A stretch of DNA of 64,000 bases from a bacterium (GTDB lineage: Bacteria > AUK180). Position 1 is the first letter of the stretch. Every line of letters starts with the position of its first letter. Shown here in pieces: positions 1 to 9,184 of the stretch. The stretch covers positions 36,588 to 100,587 of the forward strand of contig JAGLGN010000024.1 in the NCBI GenBank assembly GCA_023144005.1. The letters run 5' to 3'. The translations under genes and the position numbers were made by a program. The notes beneath the pieces were generated by a model that ran no database searches, had not been told where the DNA came from, and saw only the letters and a program-made list of their open reading frames with translations.

Positions 1-1164
1 TTCATAATTCCAAACAAATTCATCCATTCAAACTATGGAAAAGGATTGAAGAAAGTGATTCTTAAAAGGAATATCCGTGTAATAACAGACTTTGGCGACA
101 TCCAGATTTTCTCTAATGCGACAAATTATCCATGTATTCTAATCATTAGAAATAATGAGAAATGGGATTCTTTTAAATATAATAAAGTAAGTCATATTTT
201 ATCCGAAAGGTTCTCGTACAATGTACTTGAGATTAATCAGAAAACACTAAATACTGATTCTTGGTTGCTAATATCGGAACGTGAAGGCAAAATAGTAAAG
301 AAAATAGTTTCAGATAACATTCCCTTAAAGAAAATATCTATCGCAATAACCCAAGGAATAAGAACGGGCTTGTTAACAATTTTCTATAATAACATTAATA
401 AGGAATTTGTTCGCTTAAGAAAAATAGAAAGGAAGTTAATCAAACCAATTTTCCATGGAAAAAATGTGAAAAGGTATTATTCAACAGTTGATTTTAACAA
501 TGATATAATGTTGTTCCCCTATAAAGACGACTGTAAATCACCTATTGATATCAATGAATTTCCAAATACTAAAATGTATTTAGAGGGATATAAAGAAAAG
601 CTGTTATCTAGAAAGGATTCGGGTAAAGTATTTAGGAATGTTAACAAGAAATGGTTTGAATTTTGGGATTCGAAGTACATTTCGTTTACATCACCAAAAA
701 TCGTGTTCCCCGACATATCAAAGGCCAATAACTTCTATTTAGATGAAGACGGGATAGGGTATTTAAACACTTGTTATGCTATTATTTTAAAAGAAGCAAG
801 TATGTATAGGTTCGTTCTGGGAATATTAAACTCAACTTTAATTGAGTTTTTTATAAAGAAAAACAGTCCTTACATTAGAGGGGGATATTACCGCTATAAG
901 ACAAAGTATATTGAGAAAATACCAATTCCTTATATAGATAATTCTGACTTGAATTTCATCCCATCGTACAACAAGATAGTTGATTATGTAGATCGGATGC
1001 TTCTGTTCCAAGGGAAATATCATTCAGCAAAGACGGAACAGGACAAAGAACTCTATCAGAAACAAATTTACGTCTTAGATAGGAAGATCGATGACCTTGT
1101 TTATAAATTGTATGGATTGACGGATGAAGAGATTGAGATTGTAGAGGGAAAATTTAAGAATTGA
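1..1164 (+). CDS. Type IIG restriction-modification enzyme, C-terminal part (cut by window edge)
   Basis: The reading frame is open from base 1, so the gene starts upstream of the window; the TTG at 46 is only an internal codon. The visible ~387 residues match the end of an Eco57I/TaqI-like fused methylase-endonuclease. The first residues, FIIPNKF...YGKGLKK followed by DFGDIQIF and TNYPCILII, are the typical tail of the N6-adenine methylase core. GKNVKRYY, KIVFPDI, NTCYAIIL and a final YIEKIPIP block are typical of the TaqI-like target-recognition domain. Such enzymes methylate and cut the same DNA target. The nuclease and NPPY motifs would lie upstream and cannot be checked. The stop overlaps the next gene by 4 bases (TTGA), which suggests co-transcription with the SIR2 gene. 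A BREX PglX-type methylase, which shares this C-terminal architecture, is an alternative. Confidence 0.8.
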   Translation, partial: FIIPNKFIHSNYGKGLKKVILKRNIRVITDFGDIQIFSNATNYPCILIIRNNEKWDSFKYNKVSHILSERFSYNVLEINQKTLNTDSWLLISEREGKIVKKIVSDNIPLKKISIAITQGIRTGLLTIFYNNINKEFVRLRKIERKLIKPIFHGKNVKRYYSTVDFNNDIMLFPYKDDCKSPIDINEFPNTKMYLEGYKEKLLSRKDSGKVFRNVNKKWFEFWDSKYISFTSPKIVFPDISKANNFYLDEDGIGYLNTCYAIILKEASMYRFVLGILNSTLIEFFIKKNSPYIRGGYYRYKTKYIEKIPIPYIDNSDLNFIPSYNKIVDYVDRMLLFQGKYHSAKTEQDKELYQKQIYVLDRKIDDLVYKLYGLTDEEIEIVEGKFKN

Positions 1165-2126
1165 GAAGCAGAAGAGAAAAACCAATTGATTTCTCATCAG
1201 AAGAATACAGAGAATTTGTGTCCAAGGTTAAAGTTGAAGGTGCATATTTCTTTATTGGTGCGGGTTTTGCCAAATTATTGGATTTTCCATTATGGTATGG
1301 ATTAGTAAATGAGCTTGTTCAATATTTCTGGGAGAATCGCAGTCAAATTAAACGAAAAAAACTTACATTTAGCCATATAGAGAGTCTGAAGAATAATCAG
1401 AGATATGCATATGTCATGGATTATCTCTTTTCGCTAAATAAAGAGTTGTTTTACAGTGGAGTAGAAGAAAGCCTAGGAAAAGAACTCAAATCCGAGGCGA
1501 AAGAAAAAATTTATTTCCTTCGAAAACTTTGCAGAGCCCGCTTTCCAGATAAAACTCCAAAATATCCTATATTGACAACGAATTTAGATACATCTATCGA
1601 AAAATGTTTTAACATTTCTAATGTTAATTATTCTCAAGAGACATTTATTGATGATGTGACAAGTCAGATATTTTATCTACATGGGAGAATCCATTCACAA
1701 AAATGTGATGATAGGGACCGAAGAAAAGACTGGATATTGACTCAAGAGGATTATTTGAATCAATATCTAAGTGAAATCAGTAAATTAAATGTATTTCTTC
1801 AAAATATATTTAATAAGAAAACAGTTATCTTTGTTGGTTATGGTTTAAAGGAATTCGAAATTCTTCAGGCGATTGCGAAAAGAAATTCAATTGCAGAGAA
1901 AGAATTCAGAATTCAGCATTACGCATTTCAAGCGATTTATAAATTAAACGAAAACGAAGTAGAAGTAAATGAAAAGGTCTTGAAAGATCGGTTCAATATA
2001 CATTTATTGAAATTTGGCATTGAACTATCAGGATGGGATGGACTAATGCATAATTTTAGTTATTTAGTTGATGCAATATGTGATGAAGAATATCCAGAGC
2101 CAGGAGATAGTAAAAGTGAGCAGTAA
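1161..2126 (+). CDS. SIR2-family NADase-like protein
   Basis: This 321-residue protein has the SIR2_2-type Rossmann signatures: GAGFA near residue 33, TTNLD near 138, YLHGRIH near 171 and FVGYGLKE near 224. SIR2 domains of this class occur in bacterial defence proteins, where they hydrolyse NAD+ to starve infected cells; that activity is inferred here. The protein is a lone SIR2 domain without the SLOG or long helical partner seen in ThsA or DSR proteins. The start is TTG overlapping the upstream stop; a GTG at 1218 is possible and would still keep the domain whole. The 3' end overlaps the TIR gene by 11 bases, so the two are probably translated together. The call as a SIR2-like domain is firm, its substrate is not. 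Confidence 0.85.
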   Translation: MRSRREKPIDFSSEEYREFVSKVKVEGAYFFIGAGFAKLLDFPLWYGLVNELVQYFWENRSQIKRKKLTFSHIESLKNNQRYAYVMDYLFSLNKELFYSGVEESLGKELKSEAKEKIYFLRKLCRARFPDKTPKYPILTTNLDTSIEKCFNISNVNYSQETFIDDVTSQIFYLHGRIHSQKCDDRDRRKDWILTQEDYLNQYLSEISKLNVFLQNIFNKKTVIFVGYGLKEFEILQAIAKRNSIAEKEFRIQHYAFQAIYKLNENEVEVNEKVLKDRFNIHLLKFGIELSGWDGLMHNFSYLVDAICDEEYPEPGDSKSEQ

Positions 2127-5100
2127 AGTATTTATATCGTACTCGAGTAAAGATAAAGAATTTGTAAAAAAACTTATAAGAGAATTGAACAGGAAAAAAG
2201 TAAATATCTGGATAGATGAGTTTGAGATAAAAGTAGGTGATAGCATAATTGAAAAAATCACGGAAGGCTTATCCGAAAGTTCATATTTGATTATTGTGCT
2301 TTCAAAGCATTCTTTGAAAAGTAAATGGGTTGAAAAAGAGCTAAAGATCTCGTTAATGCTTCAACTCAACAAGGGAGCAATAAAAATCTTCCCGCTATTG
2401 TACAAAATAGACTTTGACGAAATCCCACTATTTTTGCAAGACATTAAAGGATTAAAAATTGATGATGAAATTTCTGAAAACGCTATATCTGGGTTGATAG
2501 AACCAATATTACACTCTCAAAAAGGTGTAAGCGTTCTAGAATTGCAAAGTACCTTTTTTCGGGGGGCGGAATATATTGATGAGATTCTACTTGAAGAGAA
2601 TCCTTCAATAAAGAAAGTTAATGTGGTAATCGAATTACTATCAAAGGATTCTTTTAGGAATTATTTTCTAAAGAGAGTGAATAGTGTTGAGTGGTTGAGT
2701 TTATTGCAGAAACTAGGTTACTTTAATCCTATAAATATTCCAAATGTCGAAGAGCAAGTAATTCGAGGGCAAAAAACGAGAATGATTCCATTTTGGCGGC
2801 CCTTGACTTATTTGGAGCTTCTATCATCCAGACCTTCAAATGATAGACGAATTCAGGATAGTTTGGTAGGAATTATAAAAGATGTAAGTGAATATATTTA
2901 TACTCATGAAGAGAAATATGATAATAGAATCTTCTGGTATTTCATAAAAATATTAAGCAATTTACCAGAAGAGCTAATCACAAATGATGTTATTGAGCTT
3001 ATTCCAAATTGGGTTAGACTAAATTGGGATCGTCATTTAATCTCTTCTGAAATAATGGAGAACTTGTTACCCAAATTGTTAAATGAAAATCAGAAAAAAG
3101 CTTTAAAACTTATTCAAATTATAACTAGTGTTGTAAAGATCAAAGAGGAGAAATCAGTGTTTTCTCCAGGATATTCTTTTGAATTGCTTCTAGATAAATA
3201 TTGGCTTGAAGAAGGATTCAAGAAAAACTCAGAATTGATTACAGAGAAATGTGGAGTTCATGCAATAAAGAAAATATTAGAAAACATTGATGTAATTTTA
3301 AGGAAAAGTGAAACAAGTATATATTTCGATGAGGATGAAAAGGAATTAGTATTTAAAGAAAGGAAAACTCATTATATGCTATCCTATGAAAGTAGGCAGG
3401 TCGATATTAAAAAAAATGAGATTGATAATATATTTAGTGATATATTGGAAAAGGAACCCTTGAGGGTTCTATCTTCTTCCAAGGAATTCAAGTATATTAA
3501 TTCAAAGGTTCATAAATTGATGAGAAATCATTTCGGTCTTGGAACTTGGAATAGTTTTTGGGACGACAAGGAATATGCACTTGATTCATTAGATGTATTA
3601 ACGAAAATAATAAAAAATTTAGCTCTGGAAATTGTGAATATGGAAGAATACTTGGATGACCTGTTTAAATTACTTCCGGAATTTCTAATAGAGAATTATT
3701 TATATTACCCGAAATTTGCATTATATATTATTGGCTGTAATGTCAAAGCTTTCTCCGAAGTGTTTGTGCAATTTGTCGGTGAGAAGTATTTGTATATATT
3801 CGAATCAACTGAATTTCACGATGAAATCCGACACATTTTGGAAGGTCTTCAGAATTATAAAGAGGAAATATTAACAGGAAACATTTTAGAAAAGTTGGAA
3901 ACTCTTATTAACAAGATACCACAGTATCATTATTATCTTGATGATCCTGATGGCTATGGAGAAGACGTTCGGCAACGTTACTATAATGCTCTTTCATGGT
4001 GTCCCAAATATGAAAAAATGATTACAAAAGAAACTAAATTGGCACCAATAATTGGCAAAGCAATAGTTACAACAGGTATCCCCGAAAAAGATCAGTACAT
4101 AATATCAATTGAGGAGCTTAATCGAAAGAACAATAATGAGATTTCAAAAATATTGAAGAATAAGAAAACATCAAATAGTGAGTTCTGGCGGATATTTGAA
4201 ACAGCAATATCAATAGAACCTTTTAAATATAGTATTGACATGAAACCTTTTCGGAAAGCTCCATATTGCCAGTTAGAAGCTCTTTTTAACGGATTTGAGA
4301 AGGCAATAAAGGATGGAAATAGGGATAAGATTAAATTCGAAAATCTATTGAACTTTATTCAAGAAATGCTTGAAGATGAGGAATTTTGGCTAGATAAGTA
4401 TAACACTAAGAATTATTGGGGCTCCTCTAAGCATACCGATGTTTTAAGAGAGATTTACGACTTGTTATCCAAAATACTGCATGAGACCACAGAAATTTAT
4501 GCCAATTACTCTGAAATGATTATAGACATATTGTCTAGATTACTAAAATCGGAACTTTCAGAGATTGGCTTGAAGAGAAATTTGGAAGTAACAGGGGACA
4601 GAGACATTCTAAACTTCATTATGTTAAATAACTCAGCTTCTGTACTTAGAGTGGGATTTTTCCTGCTATTAAAGCTAATGAATTTGAAGAATCCCAAATA
4701 TTCTGAAAATATAAGACATCTCAAAGGGATTCTGCTAAAAGAAATGGATATTTTGATAAAAACAAAGAACGTGGTGGGATATTCAATACTTGGATATTTT
4801 GCTACAAATTTTCTTGCAATAGATAAGGAATATATTGAAAGGCATGTAAATAGTGCAATGCGTCTGAATGATATTGAAATATGGAAGTACTTTATGGAGG
4901 GATATATTTGCCGTTCACTATTGAATGAAGATTCATATCTTCTTATGAAAGAGAATCTGTCTTATGCACTGGATAATATGGACATTATTGAAGTAAATTC
5001 AAGAGAACGCTTGATTCAGCAGCTATCACTGTACTATTTATGGGGATATGAAGGCACCTCATCAGGTTTATTATATAATCTGCTTATGAAAAATAATCCT

Positions 5101-5634
5101 GAATACATAACAGAACTGCTATATTATTTATGGTCATTGAAAGATGAAATTCTCATGAGGGATAGAGAAAGGGGAGAAAAGGGAGGATCGAGGATACTAG
5201 AAATCTGGAAATGCATTTACGAGGAGTATAAGGAAATCCCGAAAGAAGAATTGACAGATGATCAGAAAAAGATGCTATCAGTTTTGGGAAATCTTGCGGT
5301 TTATTTGGTTGAGCTTAAGAAGTCATTTAAATTGCTCAAACTATCAGCCCCTTGGAGTGATTATTATTATAACTCCCACTACTTCATAGAATATATAAAT
5401 AATTTAAAAAATAAAGGTAATAATCATACAGAATCTGCAAAGTACATAAGTGAAATCTATTTAGCGATGCTTGCTGAGTCAACGCCAACATACTACGAAG
5501 AACACATAATCGAAATAGTTGAATACCTGTATCGAAATCCACCCTCAAAGAAAGATGCAGATAGGATTTGCAATATTTATGGAGAAAGGGGTAATAACTT
5601 CTTGAAACCAACTTATGATAAATATAATAAATAA
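2116..5634 (+). CDS. TIR-domain protein with ~1000-residue uncharacterised helical region
   Basis: The N-terminal ~135 residues are a TIR domain: KVFISYSSKDKEFV, a WIDEFEIKVGDSI stretch and SKHSLKSKWVEKEL. The glutamate in WVEKE (about residue 75) is where the catalytic Glu of NAD+-cleaving TIR domains sits. The remaining ~1030 residues are rich in Leu, Ile, Lys, Glu and aromatic residues, look alpha-helical and repeat-like, and show no Walker A, HEPN or nuclease motif that I can see. I take this part as a sensor or scaffold, by inference. The start is set at GTG 2116 because AGGAG lies at 2102-2106, nine bases upstream, and the TIR fold begins immediately; upstream in-frame ATGs lie inside the SIR2 gene. 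It overlaps the SIR2 gene by 11 bases and is followed 9 bases later by the RES gene. Confidence 0.85.
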   Translation: MSSKVFISYSSKDKEFVKKLIRELNRKKVNIWIDEFEIKVGDSIIEKITEGLSESSYLIIVLSKHSLKSKWVEKELKISLMLQLNKGAIKIFPLLYKIDFDEIPLFLQDIKGLKIDDEISENAISGLIEPILHSQKGVSVLELQSTFFRGAEYIDEILLEENPSIKKVNVVIELLSKDSFRNYFLKRVNSVEWLSLLQKLGYFNPINIPNVEEQVIRGQKTRMIPFWRPLTYLELLSSRPSNDRRIQDSLVGIIKDVSEYIYTHEEKYDNRIFWYFIKILSNLPEELITNDVIELIPNWVRLNWDRHLISSEIMENLLPKLLNENQKKALKLIQIITSVVKIKEEKSVFSPGYSFELLLDKYWLEEGFKKNSELITEKCGVHAIKKILENIDVILRKSETSIYFDEDEKELVFKERKTHYMLSYESRQVDIKKNEIDNIFSDILEKEPLRVLSSSKEFKYINSKVHKLMRNHFGLGTWNSFWDDKEYALDSLDVLTKIIKNLALEIVNMEEYLDDLFKLLPEFLIENYLYYPKFALYIIGCNVKAFSEVFVQFVGEKYLYIFESTEFHDEIRHILEGLQNYKEEILTGNILEKLETLINKIPQYHYYLDDPDGYGEDVRQRYYNALSWCPKYEKMITKETKLAPIIGKAIVTTGIPEKDQYIISIEELNRKNNNEISKILKNKKTSNSEFWRIFETAISIEPFKYSIDMKPFRKAPYCQLEALFNGFEKAIKDGNRDKIKFENLLNFIQEMLEDEEFWLDKYNTKNYWGSSKHTDVLREIYDLLSKILHETTEIYANYSEMIIDILSRLLKSELSEIGLKRNLEVTGDRDILNFIMLNNSASVLRVGFFLLLKLMNLKNPKYSENIRHLKGILLKEMDILIKTKNVVGYSILGYFATNFLAIDKEYIERHVNSAMRLNDIEIWKYFMEGYICRSLLNEDSYLLMKENLSYALDNMDIIEVNSRERLIQQLSLYYLWGYEGTSSGLLYNLLMKNNPEYITELLYYLWSLKDEILMRDRERGEKGGSRILEIWKCIYEEYKEIPKEELTDDQKKMLSVLGNLAVYLVELKKSFKLLKLSAPWSDYYYNSHYFIEYINNLKNKGNNHTESAKYISEIYLAMLAESTPTYYEEHIIEIVEYLYRNPPSKKDADRICNIYGERGNNFLKPTYDKYNK

Positions 5635-5643
5635 GGAGCAAAA

Positions 5644-6774
5644 ATGAATCTGAATGTCTTCCATGATAAGGCATTGAAAATACCAATTAATTATGCTGGA
5701 AATATTATTAATCAATTGGACAAGCAATACAAGAAATACTTCGATTTCCTAGAAACAAACAAAAACCATGAATTGTTTAAAGAAGTGTGGAAAGAAATAA
5801 GAACTATCAGAAATATTTCAAAAGTAATTATCAAATCAATAGAATATTTCTATCATGGCAAAAAGAATGAGGGATATCGTGGTGTCAAGCATATATTTGA
5901 TAAATACCAACACCATGCTGCATATCTATTGAAACCAGTCACGGGTCCTTTATTTCGTATCCGTATAAGCTCGAATTATTCTCTCGATATTTGTGACCTC
6001 CTTCATATTCCTTTTGAGAAAAGATACTTAATTTCTAATCAGAGATACAGTATTTCAGGAATCCCGTGCTTATACTTGGGGAGTTCAATGTACGTGTGCT
6101 GGGAAGAGATGGCGCGACCCAACTTTAATGACATTCATTGCATTTGCCTAGTTCCCAAGGAAACTATTTCGATACTTGATTTTAGTAAGACACCTCTTGA
6201 TTATATCAAAGATTTTGATCTTAGGAATCGTCCTTCAGAGAATGGAATACCACCAGAAGAAATTAAATATGCAATTTCTTACTTCATATTTTTCCCACTT
6301 ATAATCTCCTGCTGCTTAATACCCCAATATCGTAATTCAACATTTTTTCCAGAATATATAATTCCACAATATCTTATGGAATATCTAATCCACTCAGATA
6401 TCGACGGTGTTTCATATACATCAGTGAGGAAAAATAGTGAAAATTCTGATAGCAGATTATGCGCAAATTACGCATTTCCAAGCAAAACGCCGAAAAAGAA
6501 AGGAATAGACAGAAAACTTATGGAGAAGTTCTACACCACAACGCCATATTCATATTATTGTTCGTTTTTGGAAACAATGCATTTCAAATCAACACCCTCA
6601 AGGAGGGATAATCAGGGATGGCGATTGTATTTAACATCAAATACAGGTGCTGCACATTATGAGTTTACGGAATTTCACTTATTCGAAAGCTTTATGATAG
6701 AAAAATATAGGCGTGATAAATACTACTTAAACCGACAAACATGGAAGAAGGCATTAGAAGGAGTTAATAAATGA
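5644..6774 (+). CDS. RES-domain protein (predicted NAD+-degrading toxin-like)
   Basis: The protein has 376 residues. The central part shows the order that names the RES family: an Arg in FRIRISSNY (about 106), a YSISGIPCLYLGSS block followed by Glu in WEEMARP (about 153), and Ser in DGVSYTSVR (about 258-262). Family members such as MbcT act as NAD+ phosphorylases or glycohydrolases, normally as toxins paired with an Xre/DUF2384 antitoxin. No such antitoxin gene is next to it. The N-terminal ~95 residues are helical and unfamiliar, longer than in minimal RES toxins, and the C-terminal ~100 residues are also extra. An SD-like AAGGAG precedes ATG 5644. It ends in an ATGA overlap with the OLD-like gene. 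The RES assignment rests on motif order by eye and is good but not certain. Confidence 0.75.
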   Translation: MNLNVFHDKALKIPINYAGNIINQLDKQYKKYFDFLETNKNHELFKEVWKEIRTIRNISKVIIKSIEYFYHGKKNEGYRGVKHIFDKYQHHAAYLLKPVTGPLFRIRISSNYSLDICDLLHIPFEKRYLISNQRYSISGIPCLYLGSSMYVCWEEMARPNFNDIHCICLVPKETISILDFSKTPLDYIKDFDLRNRPSENGIPPEEIKYAISYFIFFPLIISCCLIPQYRNSTFFPEYIIPQYLMEYLIHSDIDGVSYTSVRKNSENSDSRLCANYAFPSKTPKKKGIDRKLMEKFYTTTPYSYYCSFLETMHFKSTPSRRDNQGWRLYLTSNTGAAHYEFTEFHLFESFMIEKYRRDKYYLNRQTWKKALEGVNK

Positions 6775-8327
6775 TACAAGAAATAGTACTAAATAATAAC
6801 AAAGGGATCAAGAAATTAAAGCTATCTAACTTAGGAAAGATAAATGTCTTTGTAGGTAGAAACAATTCCGGAAAAACTGCCATATTAAATGCAATACTGG
6901 AAAAACACCTTATTCAAGCAATGGAGGCTATGTTTAATATAGGAATTTACCAGGAACTGTATGCTAGTTTGGACGACAAGTCTAAATTTGATTTTGAATA
7001 TTTTTATCAGTTTATGAAGTCATTTGAAAAATACTTCAAGCAGAATATAGGAGAATTTTCATTCAATCGAAATCGAGAATCGGAGGCAACCTTTCTAATT
7101 CAAAGACTTAAAGGTTTCGTTGGCATATCTAATTCAAAAGTTCGAAGTGATTATTTGGGTAAACAAACAAAATTTAATACTACTCTTAAGAATGAATTTC
7201 AGAAAAATAATACGGTAGTATTCTTTGATTCAAAAAGGGCTTTAGCCGATGAATTTTCAATTTCCAATTCGTTCAATTATGTAGATATTATTAATCCAAA
7301 ACAATTGGATGGAAAAGAATTCCTAACTTATTTACACTACGGTCGCAACCGGAAGAAGAGCTCATCTGAAAATAAAATATTTGCATTTATCAATGATTTG
7401 TTCGCAGAAATCACGCAAAATGCTGAATTCGAAATGGACTTAGAAGAGCAAAATCACAATACTAAGAATATTATTCTGTATTTCAAAGAAAGGTATCAAG
7501 ATGATAGTTATCCTTCAAAATATTGTGGAACTGGATATAAAGAGATTCTTCTCCTATTATTTGCGGCAGCAAATCCGAAATTCAAAACAGTTATCATAGA
7601 TGAACCAGAGAATTTTCTCCATCCTGAATTCCAGAGAAAGTTATTAGCTATTTTTAAAGATAAATCAGATAAACAGTATTTCATTGCCACACATTCTTCG
7701 GTTCTTTTAGATGAAAGATATGTTGATAGGATATTTCAAGTAAATAACTCTGGAGAAATCACTGCTGAAGAGATAACAAGCAAAGCGATCGTTCTAAATG
7801 AATTAGGATATTCACCAATCGATAATTTGACATCAGATTTGATAATTTTATGCGAGGGACCTTCGGACAAAAGAGTAATTAACGAAGTATTAGAAAAAAT
7901 GGAATTAACCGACAAATATAGTGTAAAATATTTGTTCTTGGGCGGTGATATCATGTCTCAAGTTGATGTCGATGTAGTTCTTCAGATAAGCAAAACAATC
8001 GCAATAATTGATTCAGATCCAGGGAGTAGAAAGGAAAGAAATCGTTTTAAAGAATTGTGCAAGGAGAATGGAATCCCATGCTATCAAACAAAAAGGTACG
8101 CCATTGAAAACTACTTCACAGTAGAAGCATTGAGGGAAGCGTTTGGTAGTAAAATTCCTTCAGAAATTGAAGAAATCAATCCAGATGAAAAACTGGAAAA
8201 GCAGATCGGGATTAACGTAAAAAAAGGTAATCAGAAGATTATTAAGGCTATGGCTATCGAGGATATCAAGGGAACGGATATCTATGAAGGTTTCTTTTTA
8301 AGAGTAAAAGAATTATTGGAGAGATGA
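6771..8327 (+). CDS. OLD-like ATPase with C-terminal TOPRIM domain
   Basis: The 518-residue protein opens with an SMC/ABC-type ATPase half: Walker A GRNNSGKT near residue 29, a signature-like region CGTGYKEILLLLFAAA, Walker B VIIDEPENFLHP near 274 and the H-loop ATHSS. A TOPRIM half follows, with the Glu of LILCEGPSDK near 358, the acidic pair in AIIDSD near 410 and a YAIENYF block. This is the plan of OLD nucleases (as in GajA of Gabija). The fused ATPase-plus-DUF4435 proteins of PARIS are an alternative because the TOPRIM half is short. No UvrD-like GajB helicase lies nearby. It overlaps the RES gene by ATGA, so it is part of the same translational unit. The likely role is nucleic-acid cleavage or a trigger for the NADases; the link is inference. 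Confidence 0.85.
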   Translation: MIQEIVLNNNKGIKKLKLSNLGKINVFVGRNNSGKTAILNAILEKHLIQAMEAMFNIGIYQELYASLDDKSKFDFEYFYQFMKSFEKYFKQNIGEFSFNRNRESEATFLIQRLKGFVGISNSKVRSDYLGKQTKFNTTLKNEFQKNNTVVFFDSKRALADEFSISNSFNYVDIINPKQLDGKEFLTYLHYGRNRKKSSSENKIFAFINDLFAEITQNAEFEMDLEEQNHNTKNIILYFKERYQDDSYPSKYCGTGYKEILLLLFAAANPKFKTVIIDEPENFLHPEFQRKLLAIFKDKSDKQYFIATHSSVLLDERYVDRIFQVNNSGEITAEEITSKAIVLNELGYSPIDNLTSDLIILCEGPSDKRVINEVLEKMELTDKYSVKYLFLGGDIMSQVDVDVVLQISKTIAIIDSDPGSRKERNRFKELCKENGIPCYQTKRYAIENYFTVEALREAFGSKIPSEIEEINPDEKLEKQIGINVKKGNQKIIKAMAIEDIKGTDIYEGFFLRVKELLER

Positions 8328-8420
8328 GAAATCATAATGTGAAAGGGGTTCTTTGAAAGCAATTGGTCAGGATTGAAGCAACGCTTTACTTGCACCGTGG
8401 ATAGATAAAAGGAGGAGAAT

Positions 8421-9173
8421 ATGTGGGAACATCACGTCGCGTTTTCAAGACCAGATGAAGAAGCTAAAATCTGGAGATACATGAACATACCAAAGTTTTT
8501 ATCTATAATAACGAGGAATCAACTTTTCTTTCCGAACTTATCTACATTCGATGATCCCTGTGAGGGACTAACTCCAGCAGAGACAAGAAAAGATTATGAA
8601 ATATTTTTTGAGCCCTATATTCATAGTGAAGATGATCAAGAGAGAGTGAACAAGCAAATTGAGAGCTTGATGAAGTTGCCTAGCGCTAATAAAGATTTGT
8701 ATTATGTATCTTGTTGGCATTTGAACATAGGAGAGTCTGATGCGATGTGGAGGCTGTATTCAAAACTTGGCGAAGGAATAGCTATTCAATCCACTTATGA
8801 TAGATTCAGAAGAAGCCTAAATAGTGCAGAAATTCCGATTCACATTGGGATGATCAAATATATAGACTATTCAAAAGAGAAAGTCCCAATTGGCAATATA
8901 TTTTTTCCACTTTTACGAAAACGATTAAGTTTTATACACGAGCAAGAAATAAGGGCTGTGGCACAAATTGAGAGGGAAGATCAAAAGGGCTTTACCGCCC
9001 TCACCGCTCGTGGAATTTATTTCCCTATCGATTTAGATATCTTAATTGATTCTATTTATATCTCTCCAAAGTCTCCTTTATGGATAAAGGAAATGGTGAT
9101 GGACATACTTGAGAAATATGAGATCAAGAAAAACGTAATTCAATCTGATTTATATTCAGAGAATCTATACTAA
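8421..9173 (+). CDS. DUF2971-family protein
   Basis: This 250-residue protein has the DUF2971 pattern: an N-terminal FLSIITRNQLFFPNLS block followed by FDDPCEG, then YYVSCWHLN and DAMWRLYSKLGEGIAIQS around residues 95-125, and a late EIRAVAQ segment. The family is common in defence islands and near abortive-infection genes; its biochemical activity is not something I can state. There is a strong SD, GGAGGAG, just before ATG 8421. A 93-base gap separates it from the OLD-like gene, so it may have its own promoter, though I see no clear one. It shares the low-GC character of the preceding island and is followed after 11 bases by the next small gene, with which it probably forms an operon. Confidence 0.7.
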   Translation: MWEHHVAFSRPDEEAKIWRYMNIPKFLSIITRNQLFFPNLSTFDDPCEGLTPAETRKDYEIFFEPYIHSEDDQERVNKQIESLMKLPSANKDLYYVSCWHLNIGESDAMWRLYSKLGEGIAIQSTYDRFRRSLNSAEIPIHIGMIKYIDYSKEKVPIGNIFFPLLRKRLSFIHEQEIRAVAQIEREDQKGFTALTARGIYFPIDLDILIDSIYISPKSPLWIKEMVMDILEKYEIKKNVIQSDLYSENLY

Positions 9174-9184
9174 AAGGAGGAAAG

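Noticed and set aside
1161..5634. Canonical Thoeris system (ThsA plus ThsB)
   Set aside because: The SIR2 protein lacks a SLOG/STALD partner domain and the TIR protein is fused to ~1000 residues, unlike small ThsB.
6771..8327. Gabija (GajA) assignment
   Set aside because: No GajB-like UvrD helicase is adjacent; the neighbours are RES and DUF2971 genes.
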